NCBI GenBank assembly: GCA_020634435.1
Contig: JACKBS010000008.1
Span: forward strand, 1-64,000
From: Ardenticatenaceae bacterium
GTDB lineage: Bacteria; Chloroflexota; Anaerolineae; Promineifilales; Promineifilaceae
Reading direction: 5' to 3'
Length of the DNA: 64,000 bases
Shown here: positions 54,602 to 62,262 of the stretch, one piece after another
Layout of the letters: each line of letters starts with the position of its first letter
How positions within the stretch are numbered: the stretch's first letter is position 1
Made by a program: the position numbers and the translations under genes
Notes under the pieces: generated by a model
Told to the model about the DNA's origin: nothing
Databases searched by the model: none
Seen by the model: only the letters and a program-made list of their open reading frames with translations

Positions 54602-55801
54602 TTGGCAGAAAAGCGGGTTTTCGTGCGGGAGCCTATTAGGCGGACCAAGCTGCTGAAGGTGTGGCGGTGGCTGTTCAATTTGTCGTTAACGGCCGTTTTC
54701 CTCACCCTGGTCTTGCAATGGCCGGACCTTCTGCTGCGATTACGTTTGGCCCTGCAAAACTCGATCTTCCAAAGCGGCTGGCTGCTGTTGGTGGCGGTGA
54801 CGCTTATCTTGCTACTCACCGCGATGGTTCATGAATTTGGTCACCTGTTGGCTGGCTATCTGGTGCATTTTCATTTTCATACGCTGGTAGTGGGGTTGCT
54901 GCGTATTTCAAGGGTAAACGGCCGTCTTCGATTCCAACGCGAGCAAGGCGGCTCTTTCTTTAACGGCCTGGCGGCTAGCCTGCCCGAGCAGATGGATAAC
55001 TTGGCGCGTCGGCTGCTCTGGTTTGCGCTGGGTGGTCCATTGGCTAGCCTGCTCCTCTCGGTGGTGGCGCTGGCCCTTGCGCTGTATCTGGGCAGCGAAT
55101 TGCGCCGCATGCTCGATTATTTGTGGCTGTGGGAATGCAGTTTGTTTGCCGCCATTAGCTCTTACTTTTTCCTTCTCACATCTTTATATCCAGGCAGTTA
55201 TTACAATGGCATGGTGGCCGATGGCGGGCGCATTGCCATGCTGTTGGCCCGTTCACCTGAGTCAGAGCGCTGGCAAGCATTGGTTCAGCTCAACGTTGCC
55301 GATTTGAATGGCGAACGGCCGTCTGCCTGGGATGAAGGCCTGCTGCGTCAATCACTTACCCAACCCGATAATAGCCATGATTATCTGACCGCGCTGGTGA
55401 TGAATTACCACCACGAACTGGAAAAGAAACGGCCGTCTCAAGCGTTGGATTTTTTAGAGGAAGCCTTAAATTTGCCCGTTGCCTGGGCTAACGGGATGCG
55501 GTCGCGTCTTGCCGTTGAAAAGGCTTATCTGACGGCAAACTTTTTGAAAGATATGGAGACCGCACAAGATTTGTTGACCCAGGTAAAAATCGGCCGTCGA
55601 AATGCCGATCCCCTTTTCTGTCGAGCTGAAGCGGCTTTGCTGCTGTTGAAAGGGCAGCATGAATTGGCCGCCCAATCTGCATCTCGAGGTTTGCAAGCAT
55701 TGCCGGACAACGTTGCAAGTGGGCAGCAACTTGCTGAGAAAGAAATGCTGCACGCTCTGCGTGAGATAGCTTATTCAGGAAATTCTGGAAACTCACCCTA
55801 G
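54602..55801 (+). CDS. M50-like membrane metalloprotease
   Basis: The protein is about 399 aa. It has about five membrane helices; TAMVHEFGHLLAGYLVHFHF carries the HExxH zinc motif of site-2-type proteases, and SLYPGSYYNGMVADGGRI may supply the third ligand region (normally NxxPxxxxDG). The C-terminal 150 residues look like TPR-type helices (ALDFLEEALNLPVAWANGMR and on). I take the TTG at 54602 with GGAG 6 nt upstream; an earlier ATG at 54560 lies inside the mdh terminator and is unlikely. It may cut membrane or signal proteins. Confidence 0.75.
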   Translation: MAEKRVFVREPIRRTKLLKVWRWLFNLSLTAVFLTLVLQWPDLLLRLRLALQNSIFQSGWLLLVAVTLILLLTAMVHEFGHLLAGYLVHFHFHTLVVGLLRISRVNGRLRFQREQGGSFFNGLAASLPEQMDNLARRLLWFALGGPLASLLLSVVALALALYLGSELRRMLDYLWLWECSLFAAISSYFFLLTSLYPGSYYNGMVADGGRIAMLLARSPESERWQALVQLNVADLNGERPSAWDEGLLRQSLTQPDNSHDYLTALVMNYHHELEKKRPSQALDFLEEALNLPVAWANGMRSRLAVEKAYLTANFLKDMETAQDLLTQVKIGRRNADPLFCRAEAALLLLKGQHELAAQSASRGLQALPDNVASGQQLAEKEMLHALREIAYSGNSGNSP

Positions 55802-55809
55802 AACACAAA

Positions 55810-55830
55810 AAGCCTCGCTTAGCGAGGCTT
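55810..55830 (+). terminator. hairpin after the protease gene
   Basis: AAGCCTCGCT is complementary to AGCGAGGCTT with almost no loop; the T tail is weak (CTTCTTG). Confidence 0.6.
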
Positions 55831-56065
55831 CTTGCGGGAAGAGGAGAAGAAGGAGAAAAGAGGAATATAAAAATAAATAATTAAATAAAAATACAGTTTC
55901 GTTACAGTTACCAGTACAAGACTTAATTCATTACAACTTAACTATGAACCTAAGTTTATGGGATATTGGTAAATAATGTTGGTGAACTGGCTACATTGCA
56001 AATGTAAATTAGTTTACATTTCATTCTACCTTTGGCTGGTGCCAGAATAAGAGGGGTTACGTAAG

Positions 56066-56473
56066 ATGATAAAGAAGGTAAACCATATCGCGGTAGTTGT
56101 ATCGGATTTGCAAGCGTCGATGCGTTTTTGGGTTGATGCTTTGGGTTTAGAACTGTCTCACACGGAGCATGTGGCCAGTCAGGCCGTGGATGTGGCTTTT
56201 TTGCCAGTCGGCGATAGCAAGATAGAGCTTTTGCAGCCTATAGATGATGAAAGTGGTGTTGCTCGTTATCTGGAAAAACGCGGCCCTGGTATGCACCATT
56301 TGTGTTTGGAAGTGGACGACATTGTGGCGACGTTGGCAAGGCTGAAAGGTGCCGAAGTTCAGTTAATTAATGAAGAGCCGGTAATAGGTTCTGACGGCCG
56401 TAAATTTGCCTTTATTCATCCTAAGTCTGCAAATGGCGTTTTGGTTGAGCTTTACGAATTAACAGAGGAGTAA
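56066..56473 (+). CDS. mce: Methylmalonyl-CoA epimerase (VOC family)
   Basis: The protein has 135 aa. Two VOC beta-alpha-beta units are clear: KKVNHIAVVVSDLQASMRFW and PGMHHLCLEVDDIVATL, with metal ligands His7, Glu and the second His. FIHPKSANGVLVELYEL closes the fold. It converts (S)- to (R)-methylmalonyl-CoA in propionate or branched amino-acid breakdown. It stands alone; no mutase gene is in the window. Confidence 0.92.
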   Translation: MIKKVNHIAVVVSDLQASMRFWVDALGLELSHTEHVASQAVDVAFLPVGDSKIELLQPIDDESGVARYLEKRGPGMHHLCLEVDDIVATLARLKGAEVQLINEEPVIGSDGRKFAFIHPKSANGVLVELYELTEE

Positions 56474-56959
56474 TCTCACCGGTTTTTGGAGATTGATAGT
56501 TGAAGAATGTCATAAATTGCATATGACAAATGGCACTACGGATGATGCTTAAAGCTGATATGATAATGTGCATAAGCCGCCGTTAAGAATAAACGGCAGA
56601 GTCAAAACATAACGTGTAATCTGGATTGTCTTGGTTTTGTTGCGATATTTTCGTAACGCCAGCTTCCTAAAATTTGTAGGTTTGATTGCACTCAATAGCG
56701 TTAAACTTTACGACGGCTTAACAAAAAACTGCCTCTTCAAGATAGTAGTTTTTGGGTGAGCCAGTATCCTGCCAGGGATACTCTTACAGCGAGTTGTTGA
56801 ATCGGGTTGTTGTAAACAGGTGCCCTGCCTCGTTTACTTCACAGTAGGTGTTTACTTCCATAGTGAAAGGCCAGGTGAAAGCCTGGCCTTTCTTCTTTTC
56901 TGGCAATCCCCTCAATTAAGATCAAGCTAACTATTTTGTAAAGCTCACGCGTTTAACGA
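56474..56959 (+). other. 486-bp stretch with hairpins and a terminator
   Basis: No gene is seen. From about 56721 a string of hairpins can be drawn on the plus strand: AAAAACT/AGTTTTT, AGTATCC/GGATACT (perfect 7 bp), GTAAACAGG/CCTCGTTTAC. It ends in the terminator at 56866-56891. This could be an RNA gene of about 180-200 nt, but I find no convincing promoter. Confidence 0.35.
56866..56891 (+). terminator. intrinsic terminator
   Basis: AAAGGCCAGG is paired with CCTGGCCTTT around TGAAAG and followed by a T/C-rich tail; it points to the plus strand. Confidence 0.75.
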
Positions 56960-57937
56960 TTATGGCGAGGATTGATTGATGGTTTCGGTCACGATGTCAA
57001 CCAGCAGAGTGGGTAGATCCGTGCTGGGATATACGGCCGTTGCCTCAATCTCCACATTTTCTGGTGCATCAGAGAGAAAAACAAAACGGCCGTTATGCGC
57101 TTGGGCTATTTGCTGGAAAACAGTCGTACCTGTTGCATCCAGGCCATCGCTGCCGATGGTGTAGATGGTAATGTTGCGTTCTGTGGCCAAAGCGGCCGTT
57201 TCTTCCAGTGTAGGGGAGGTTTCGCTTGTTAGATGGGGCGGGGCGTCGCCAATGAGAATGACCAGTTTGGTGGCATCTGGTTGCCAGTTCATATTGGTAA
57301 TAGCCTGGTAGAGGCCGCCTGTCACATCTTCGGGGTAATCGCCCCCACCACCGGCCGTAACCACCGTCAAATTATCGGCAAATAAGGACCAGCTTTCGGA
57401 GAGGGGGAAGAGTTGGGTTGCTTCTTCTTTGCTATCATCCCGATAGATGACATATCCGTAGCGGAGCGTTAGTTCGTCGGGCAAGGTGGCTAATCCGGCA
57501 GCAATGGCTTCCAGGCCTGTTTTGAGGTGATTCAGCTCAGGGGCCATGCTGCCTGTGCCATCAATCACCAGAACTAAGTCAATGGCGTTGATTGTAGCCG
57601 GAAGTTCGGAATTGCTGCGATTGGCGGGTGGGGTGTTGGTAGCAACGGCCGTATCAGAATCAACTACCTGGGCTGGTATTACCCGTGTGGCGCTGACTTT
57701 GGCACCAGTATCAGGAGTAGGTGGTATCTCACCGCTGTCTTCCTCGCTGCCGGTAGCACTGGGATTGTCATCAACAACCGTATCACTTTCAGTGCTTTCT
57801 TCTACAGCACTAGTGTCGGTTTCACCTGTGTCTTCTATCGCTTCATCAGCGCTGCCGCCACAAGCGGCCAGAAAAACCAGCAGTAGAATCAGAAAACTGG
57901 CGGCAAAAAAAGATGCAAAAGCATATTTTTTCTTCAT
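56960..57937 (-). CDS. Lipoprotein with von Willebrand factor A domain
   Basis: The protein has 325 aa. The lipoprotein signal ends in VFLAAC. A long acidic Ser/Thr/Glu linker (about 30-115) leads to a VWA domain (about 118-310). The MIDAS reads VLVIDGTGSMAP: DGTGS in place of DxSxS, so the first serine is Thr or Gly. GGGGDYPEDVTGGLYQAI and LVILIGDAPPH complete the fold. It probably binds protein or surface ligands in a metal-dependent way. The ATG at 57937 has AAGG upstream; the longer frame would run to the ncRNA terminator. Confidence 0.85.
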   Translation of the reverse strand: MKKKYAFASFFAASFLILLLVFLAACGGSADEAIEDTGETDTSAVEESTESDTVVDDNPSATGSEEDSGEIPPTPDTGAKVSATRVIPAQVVDSDTAVATNTPPANRSNSELPATINAIDLVLVIDGTGSMAPELNHLKTGLEAIAAGLATLPDELTLRYGYVIYRDDSKEEATQLFPLSESWSLFADNLTVVTAGGGGDYPEDVTGGLYQAITNMNWQPDATKLVILIGDAPPHLTSETSPTLEETAALATERNITIYTIGSDGLDATGTTVFQQIAQAHNGRFVFLSDAPENVEIEATAVYPSTDLPTLLVDIVTETINQSSP

Positions 57938-58041
57938 GGTCTTGACCTTACTTAGAGTATTTCTTGCATACTTATTGTCATGAAGTGTATCTAACAAACG
58001 AAAAAATATTAATTCAGGTTCCCTAATATTGGCAAACTGGC

Positions 58042-58066
58042 AAAAAAAAACCGCCCCGGAGGGCGG
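58042..58066 (-). terminator. intrinsic terminator of the candidate RNA
   Basis: On the minus strand CCGCCC-TCCG-GGGCGG is followed by nine T. It points away from the 5'-nucleotidase gene and ends upstream of the VWA gene start. Confidence 0.85.
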
Positions 58067-58222
58067 CCCGCTCAAGTCACAGGAGGGTGTAGATTTGAGC
58101 TACGACAAATATCCGGGTCGAGGAAGGGGTGGATATTTCTCTAAGCCTGGACTAGGGTTGTTCCAGTCGCGTTTCTCTCGTGCCAGTTTGGGGGAGGAGT
58201 TCCTCTTAACCTAGCCAGACCT
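58042..58222 (-). ncRNA. candidate structured RNA of about 180 nt
   Basis: On the minus strand a promoter (TAGACA at 58256-58251, 16 bp, TATCAT at 58234-58229) leads into a segment that folds well. GTCTGGCTAGGTT pairs with AACCCTAGTCCAGGC (58220-58208 with 58159-58145); AAATATCC pairs with GGATATTT; GCTCAAA pairs with TTGAGC. It ends in the terminator CCGCCC/GGGCGG plus nine T at about 58042. I recognise neither 6S, SRP, tmRNA nor RNase P signatures. Size alone would fit 6S RNA. Confidence 0.5.
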
Positions 58223-58228
58223 GACAAT

Positions 58229-58256
58229 ATGATAGCTATGATTAGATATATGTCTA
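58229..58256 (-). promoter_or_regulatory. sigma-70-type promoter of the candidate RNA
   Basis: Minus strand: TAGACA (five of six to TTGACA), 16-bp spacer, TATCAT (five of six to TATAAT). The expected start is near 58222, right at the first stem. Confidence 0.55.
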
Positions 58257-58438
58257 TAAAAAATGCATTAACGTTTGAAAAAGGCGAGATTCTTGTAAAG
58301 CCTTTTCCGTTCCTGCCATAATTTTGCGGAAGTTTGCGATATTTCGTGTTTTTTGCACGGGATTGGGTACGTTTGCTTTTTCAGGGCGAACAAGGCAAAG
58401 TTGCAAGCTGCTCTAACTTTGAGAATGAGGTGACTTTT

Positions 58439-60019
58439 ATGCAGCAAAAAAGATGGAAAAGTAGACTGGTTATTAGAATTTTTCTTGTCTTGTTGTTAGG
58501 TGGTTTAGTGGTAGGCTGCCAAAATACGGCCGTTCCCTCCATTCCCCCCACGCCAACTGAAGATACGCCCGAAATTGTTCCACCCGTGGCGGAAATAGTG
58601 GACGCAACGGCCGTTCCTGCCACAGAAGCGCCTGCTGACACCATTCGTGAAATTACGATTTTGTACACCAACGATGAACATGGTTGGATGGCGGGTCTAC
58701 AGGCTGGAGGCAGTGCCGCTAACTTGATGGGGCTTTGGCGCACGGCAGAGGGTTACCAGCCCGATGGCAACTTTTTGCTCCTCAGTGGTGGCGATATGTG
58801 GACCGGGCCAGCTATTTCTACCTGGTTTCAGGGGCAGAGCATGGCTGAGGTAATGAATGCGATGGGCTACGATGCTGCCGCAGTGGGCAACCACGAGTTT
58901 GATTTTGGGTTGGAGACGCTGAAAACGCGTGCCGCCGAATCTGAATTTCCGTTTTTGAGCGCGAACATCCGCTACAAGGCAGATGGAACAACGCCGGAAG
59001 ATTTGGGGATACGGCCGTATACCATCGTCACAGTCAACGATATTCAAGTGGGCATTATTGGCCTGACCACCAGAAGCACACCAACCACAACAAACCCCGT
59101 CAATGTGGCCGAGTTTGATTTTATTGGTTACGAAACCGCCCTGCGCGAAGTGGTGCCTCAGGTTAGAGAGGCTGGGGCAGAGATGATCGTTGTGCCGGGT
59201 CACATCTGTCAGGATGAGCTAGAAAATTTGGCGCAGAACGTGGCCGATTTGGGCATTCGGTTGTTGGGCGGGGGGCATTGTAATGAACTGCTGGCTACCG
59301 AGATGGATGGCATTGTGCTGCTGGAAGGCGGTACGGCATTGGCTGGATATGCCCGCGCCACGTTTGAGTTTGATACCGCCACCGATACCGTTGTGTCTGT
59401 GGATTACGGCGTACGCAGCAACAGCGGCGGCACGGCCGATCCGGTTGTGGAGTCGATTGTGATGCGCTGGCAGGAAGAAGCTGACGTCGAGCTTAACCGG
59501 ACCATTGGCTACAGCGAGCAAGGTGTGGCGCGGCGTAGCCAGGAAATGCAGTCCCTTATTACCGAGGCGTGGTTGTGGGCGTACCCAGCGGCCGATGTGG
59601 CCATTACCAATTTGGGCGGTATGCGAGCCGATTTACCGCCGGGCGATATTTCACTGGCGGATGTGGTCGGCGTGATGCCGTTTGACAATGTCATTGTGGA
59701 ACTGCTATTGACCGGGGAGCAGCTAGAGGTGATGTTGGGACAGGATTCGGCGGCCGTGGGTGGCGTGTACCGGGATAATTTCCGCTGGAACCTCAAAAAT
59801 TCAGGGGAGGAGTTGGACCCCGATGCTGTTTACACGGTGCTGGTGAATGATTTTATGTACGCGGGAGGGGATGATTACGCCTTGCTGGCTGTGTATGACC
59901 CGAATGGCTACGATACCTCAATCAACTGGCGGCAGCCGGTGATTGATTGGATCCTGGCTCAGGATTCCTCGCCAGATAGGCCAATTGACGAGGCAATTCA
60001 AACGCTGATGGGCGAATAG
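58439..60019 (+). CDS. Lipoprotein 5'-nucleotidase / UshA-like
   Basis: The protein has 526 aa. The lipoprotein signal ends in LVVGC. The metallophosphatase domain has ILYTNDEHGWM, LSGGDMWTGPAIS, AVGNHEFDFGL and a GGHCNELL box (the usual GGHTH is GGHCN). The 5'-nucleotidase C-terminal domain (about 345-520) has NLGGMRADLPPGDI and the substrate-binding FRWNLKNSGEEL. It would hydrolyse nucleotides outside the cell, next to the secreted nuclease's products. The ATG at 58439 has GAGGTG upstream; the earlier frame start lacks the signal context. Confidence 0.9.
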   Translation: MQQKRWKSRLVIRIFLVLLLGGLVVGCQNTAVPSIPPTPTEDTPEIVPPVAEIVDATAVPATEAPADTIREITILYTNDEHGWMAGLQAGGSAANLMGLWRTAEGYQPDGNFLLLSGGDMWTGPAISTWFQGQSMAEVMNAMGYDAAAVGNHEFDFGLETLKTRAAESEFPFLSANIRYKADGTTPEDLGIRPYTIVTVNDIQVGIIGLTTRSTPTTTNPVNVAEFDFIGYETALREVVPQVREAGAEMIVVPGHICQDELENLAQNVADLGIRLLGGGHCNELLATEMDGIVLLEGGTALAGYARATFEFDTATDTVVSVDYGVRSNSGGTADPVVESIVMRWQEEADVELNRTIGYSEQGVARRSQEMQSLITEAWLWAYPAADVAITNLGGMRADLPPGDISLADVVGVMPFDNVIVELLLTGEQLEVMLGQDSAAVGGVYRDNFRWNLKNSGEELDPDAVYTVLVNDFMYAGGDDYALLAVYDPNGYDTSINWRQPVIDWILAQDSSPDRPIDEAIQTLMGE

Positions 60020-60066
60020 CGAGTAAGGGCAGACACTTGCTTATGAGCAAATGTCTGCCCTGGGGT

Positions 60067-61251
60067 TTACTCAGAAGGAGTGTATATCCAGCCGCCGGCT
60101 GATTGGGCTGGCGATTCTATACCGTCGCGTACAATGAATGATTCGATAGCCAGGTTGGCGCTGCCATTTACCTGGGCCGGATTAAATTCCAGATAGGCCG
60201 TGATGAGGCCCACACCAGCATCGGCGCGAATGAAGGCGCTATCCAGCCGCCGGTCGCCGTGGGTTCTATCTACCAAAACCACCTTGATGTAGGCGCGAGA
60301 AGCCTGGGTGAGCTGGTAATGATAATTCACCACGAAGGGAACCATCTCTGTGCCGCTAATTCGTCTGGGGGGTGCCTCGACGCTGAAAAACTCCGTGTCA
60401 AATTCCCAGTCGAAGACATTCAGGGCACTGTCTGACGCCGGTGCCAGGTAAATTGGCCCGGCGAAATATTCGGTGTCTACAAAGTTTTTCCACTCATCCA
60501 AAGCCAGGTAAGTGCCTGGGGTGCTGCTGCCTTCAGGATACACGGCGACGATGAGCGAACTGGCTCGGGGAGGAATGTCCTGGAAAAACTGCTCCAGGTT
60601 TTTCTGCATCGTAAAGGTGATGTTGTCATCATCGGCGGAAATGGTGACGGGATCGGAAAAGGCGTAAAGCTCGGTGAGCGATTGCCAGGTTTTGGGTGCC
60701 AGGAAGATTTGAGCTACGGCCGTATCCACCGTATCCAGCTCATAACCCACTTGAATTTCATAGGATGTCAGGTTAGTTACCGGGTCGGTCAGCTGACGCC
60801 GGACGGCAAGCCACCAAACCTGATCGGCGGACACAACGGCCGTTTCTGTCACCGTTTGTGCGCTTTCGGTCAAAGATTCTGTTTCTGGCTGCACTTCTGG
60901 AGCAGAAGAAATCACAACGGCGGCGGGCTCTTCTGGTTGAGATTCGGGGAGGGTTACGGCCGTATCTTCGACCGTTTCCGGGGCAGAGCTGGTTTGATTC
61001 GCCTGATTCATCCAGAAGACAGACACCATCAAAAGCAAAGCGGCCAGGCTGGCTACAGCCACCGTTTTGCGCACTACCCGTGGCAGCCAATGTTCGTGGT
61101 TTATTTCCTGAGCCAGCAGCTTGCGCCGTATTTCGGGCAACTGGGCAGACCGGGAAACTTGGGGCAGCTGGGTTGTTTGCAGCAAATCAACGGTTGCTGC
61201 CAGATCATCTTTTTCAATTGCTTCGCGCCATTCGCGTTCATTTTTATACAT
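60067..61251 (-). CDS. Membrane anti-sigma factor-like protein
   Basis: The protein has 394 aa. A cytoplasmic N-terminus of about 60 residues (WREAIEKDDLAATVDLLQTT) precedes one membrane helix (about 63-80: VAVASLAALLLMVSVFW), an acidic linker, and an outer beta-rich domain (about 145-394). It overlaps the ECF sigma gene by 8 nt and follows it, the usual sigma/anti-sigma order. It lacks the HxxxCxxC zinc motif of ZAS anti-sigmas. The outer domain likely senses the signal; what signal is unknown. Confidence 0.78.
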   Translation of the reverse strand: MYKNEREWREAIEKDDLAATVDLLQTTQLPQVSRSAQLPEIRRKLLAQEINHEHWLPRVVRKTVAVASLAALLLMVSVFWMNQANQTSSAPETVEDTAVTLPESQPEEPAAVVISSAPEVQPETESLTESAQTVTETAVVSADQVWWLAVRRQLTDPVTNLTSYEIQVGYELDTVDTAVAQIFLAPKTWQSLTELYAFSDPVTISADDDNITFTMQKNLEQFFQDIPPRASSLIVAVYPEGSSTPGTYLALDEWKNFVDTEYFAGPIYLAPASDSALNVFDWEFDTEFFSVEAPPRRISGTEMVPFVVNYHYQLTQASRAYIKVVLVDRTHGDRRLDSAFIRADAGVGLITAYLEFNPAQVNGSANLAIESFIVRDGIESPAQSAGGWIYTPSE

Positions 61252-61816
61252 TGGAGACTCTCCTCAGGGTGACAGGTTGTTGTTCCATCGTGGCTTTCAA
61301 CCGCTTCAAAGCGCGGTGCAGGCGCACGTAGACATTGGTTGTGCTGATTTGCAGCACCTCGCTGACTTCCTCAGCCGTTAGCTCCTCAAAAAAGCGTAGA
61401 GCAATTAGTTCCCGATCTTTGGTGGAAAGTTGCGCCAGGGCTCGGGCAATCTCTTCGTATTGCTCATATTTTTGCAGGCGATGCTCTACCCCTCGTTTTT
61501 CGGTAGAGGGTTCCTGGAAAAACCGGAACGGCGCCAGCAGACGCTTTTTGTAGCTGTCGCGGATGATTTCGTTGCGGGCAATGCGGTAGAGCCAGGCGCA
61601 AAAGCTCTTGTTTTGCCACTTGTAGCCTGGCAGGCCGCGCATTGCTTTTTCAAACGTTATGGAAGTAATGTCATTGGCGACCGTTTCATCTTTTACCTGG
61701 CGGTAAATGTAACGGTAAATACGGTAGCTGTATTTGTCGTACAGCGCCCCAAAAGCCAAAGGGTCTTGTTTTGCTTGCAGGATGAGTTGTTCATCTTCAG
61801 ATTCAAGATCATGCAT
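61244..61816 (-). CDS. ECF-type RNA polymerase sigma factor
   Basis: The protein has 190 aa. Region 2 (ALYDKYSYRIYRYIYRQVKD ... DITSITFEKAM) and region 4 (LSTKDRELIALRFFEELTAE then VSEVLQISTTNVYVRLHRAL) are both complete. It redirects RNA polymerase when released by the anti-sigma protein encoded next to it. The last 20 residues (EQQPVTLRRVSNV) are basic. The gene lacks ACGGCCGT. Confidence 0.92.
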   Translation of the reverse strand: MHDLESEDEQLILQAKQDPLAFGALYDKYSYRIYRYIYRQVKDETVANDITSITFEKAMRGLPGYKWQNKSFCAWLYRIARNEIIRDSYKKRLLAPFRFFQEPSTEKRGVEHRLQKYEQYEEIARALAQLSTKDRELIALRFFEELTAEEVSEVLQISTTNVYVRLHRALKRLKATMEQQPVTLRRVSNV

Positions 61817-61978
61817 AAAAATCTCCTATTTGGTTTCAGACATCACCCTGTTTAACCTGGAACCCGCCAAAACCTTACACTTTTGCCCCAAAATTGACCA
61901 GTTCCCCTAAACTTCCCTTCACATCTTCGCTTTTGTGTGGTTGACAAAGGCAGTTGATTTTTGTAAGGTTACGCCACT

Positions 61979-62089
61979 ATGAACGACTGGCTGATTGTGA
62001 CGTGCTCTCCCACACCTACCAGCCCCGTTGCCGAGGCAGCGGGCGGCTGGCGTTTGTCACCAGATCAGCGCAGAAAATCCTTCATCTAA
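61979..62089 (+). CDS. possible leaderless 36-residue peptide
   Basis: The frame begins MNDWLIVTCSPTPTSPVAEA. Its ATG lies 10 nt after a -10-like box, so the mRNA would be nearly leaderless. It has no ribosome site and lies over a strong RNA hairpin. I rate an RNA gene and a peptide gene as about equally likely. Confidence 0.2.
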   Translation: MNDWLIVTCSPTPTSPVAEAAGGWRLSPDQRRKSFI

Positions 62090-62122
62090 TCCATCGACTG
62101 ATCGACAAGTGTGAAAACGTTT

Positions 62123-62154
62123 AGCCCCGTGTCTGCCTGGCACGGGGCTTTTTT
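62123..62154 (+). terminator. intrinsic terminator
   Basis: AGCCCCGTG is paired with CACGGGGCT and followed by T6; it is on the plus strand, upstream of proS, and so ends a separate short transcript. Confidence 0.92.
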
Positions 62155-62187
62155 GTGTTCACTATTGATTGCGCAAATTTTTCATTT

Positions 62188-62247
62188 GCCACAGAGATCA
62201 CAGAGAATAACGAGAAAATTCTCTAAAAACTCTGTGCCCTCTGTGGC
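62188..62247. repeat. CACAGAG-family inverted repeat
   Basis: The left arm is GCCACAGAGATCACAGAG; the right arm is CTCTGTGCCCTCTGTGGC. It lies 16 bp before the proS start, so it could fold in the proS leader. It is the same family as the copy at 5498-5570. Confidence 0.7.
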
Positions 62248-62262
62248 TAAAGGTATTGAATC

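Larger units (their letters stand above)
61817..62262. other. intergenic stretch: promoter, short frame, terminator, repeat
   Basis: After the sigma gene promoter region, TTGACA (61941-61946), a 17-bp spacer and a weak TAAGGT (61964-61969) precede an ATG at 61979 that opens a 36-codon frame to 62089. The transcript would end at the terminator at 62123-62154. Within it CCAGCC-CCGTTGC and GCAGCGG-GCGGCTGG form a strong hairpin, so it may be a small RNA instead. Then the CACAGAG repeat at 62188-62247 leads to proS. Confidence 0.4.

Noticed and set aside
58029..58214. 61-codon open frame on the plus strand over the candidate RNA
   Set aside because: It translates the terminator and stems; no ribosome site.
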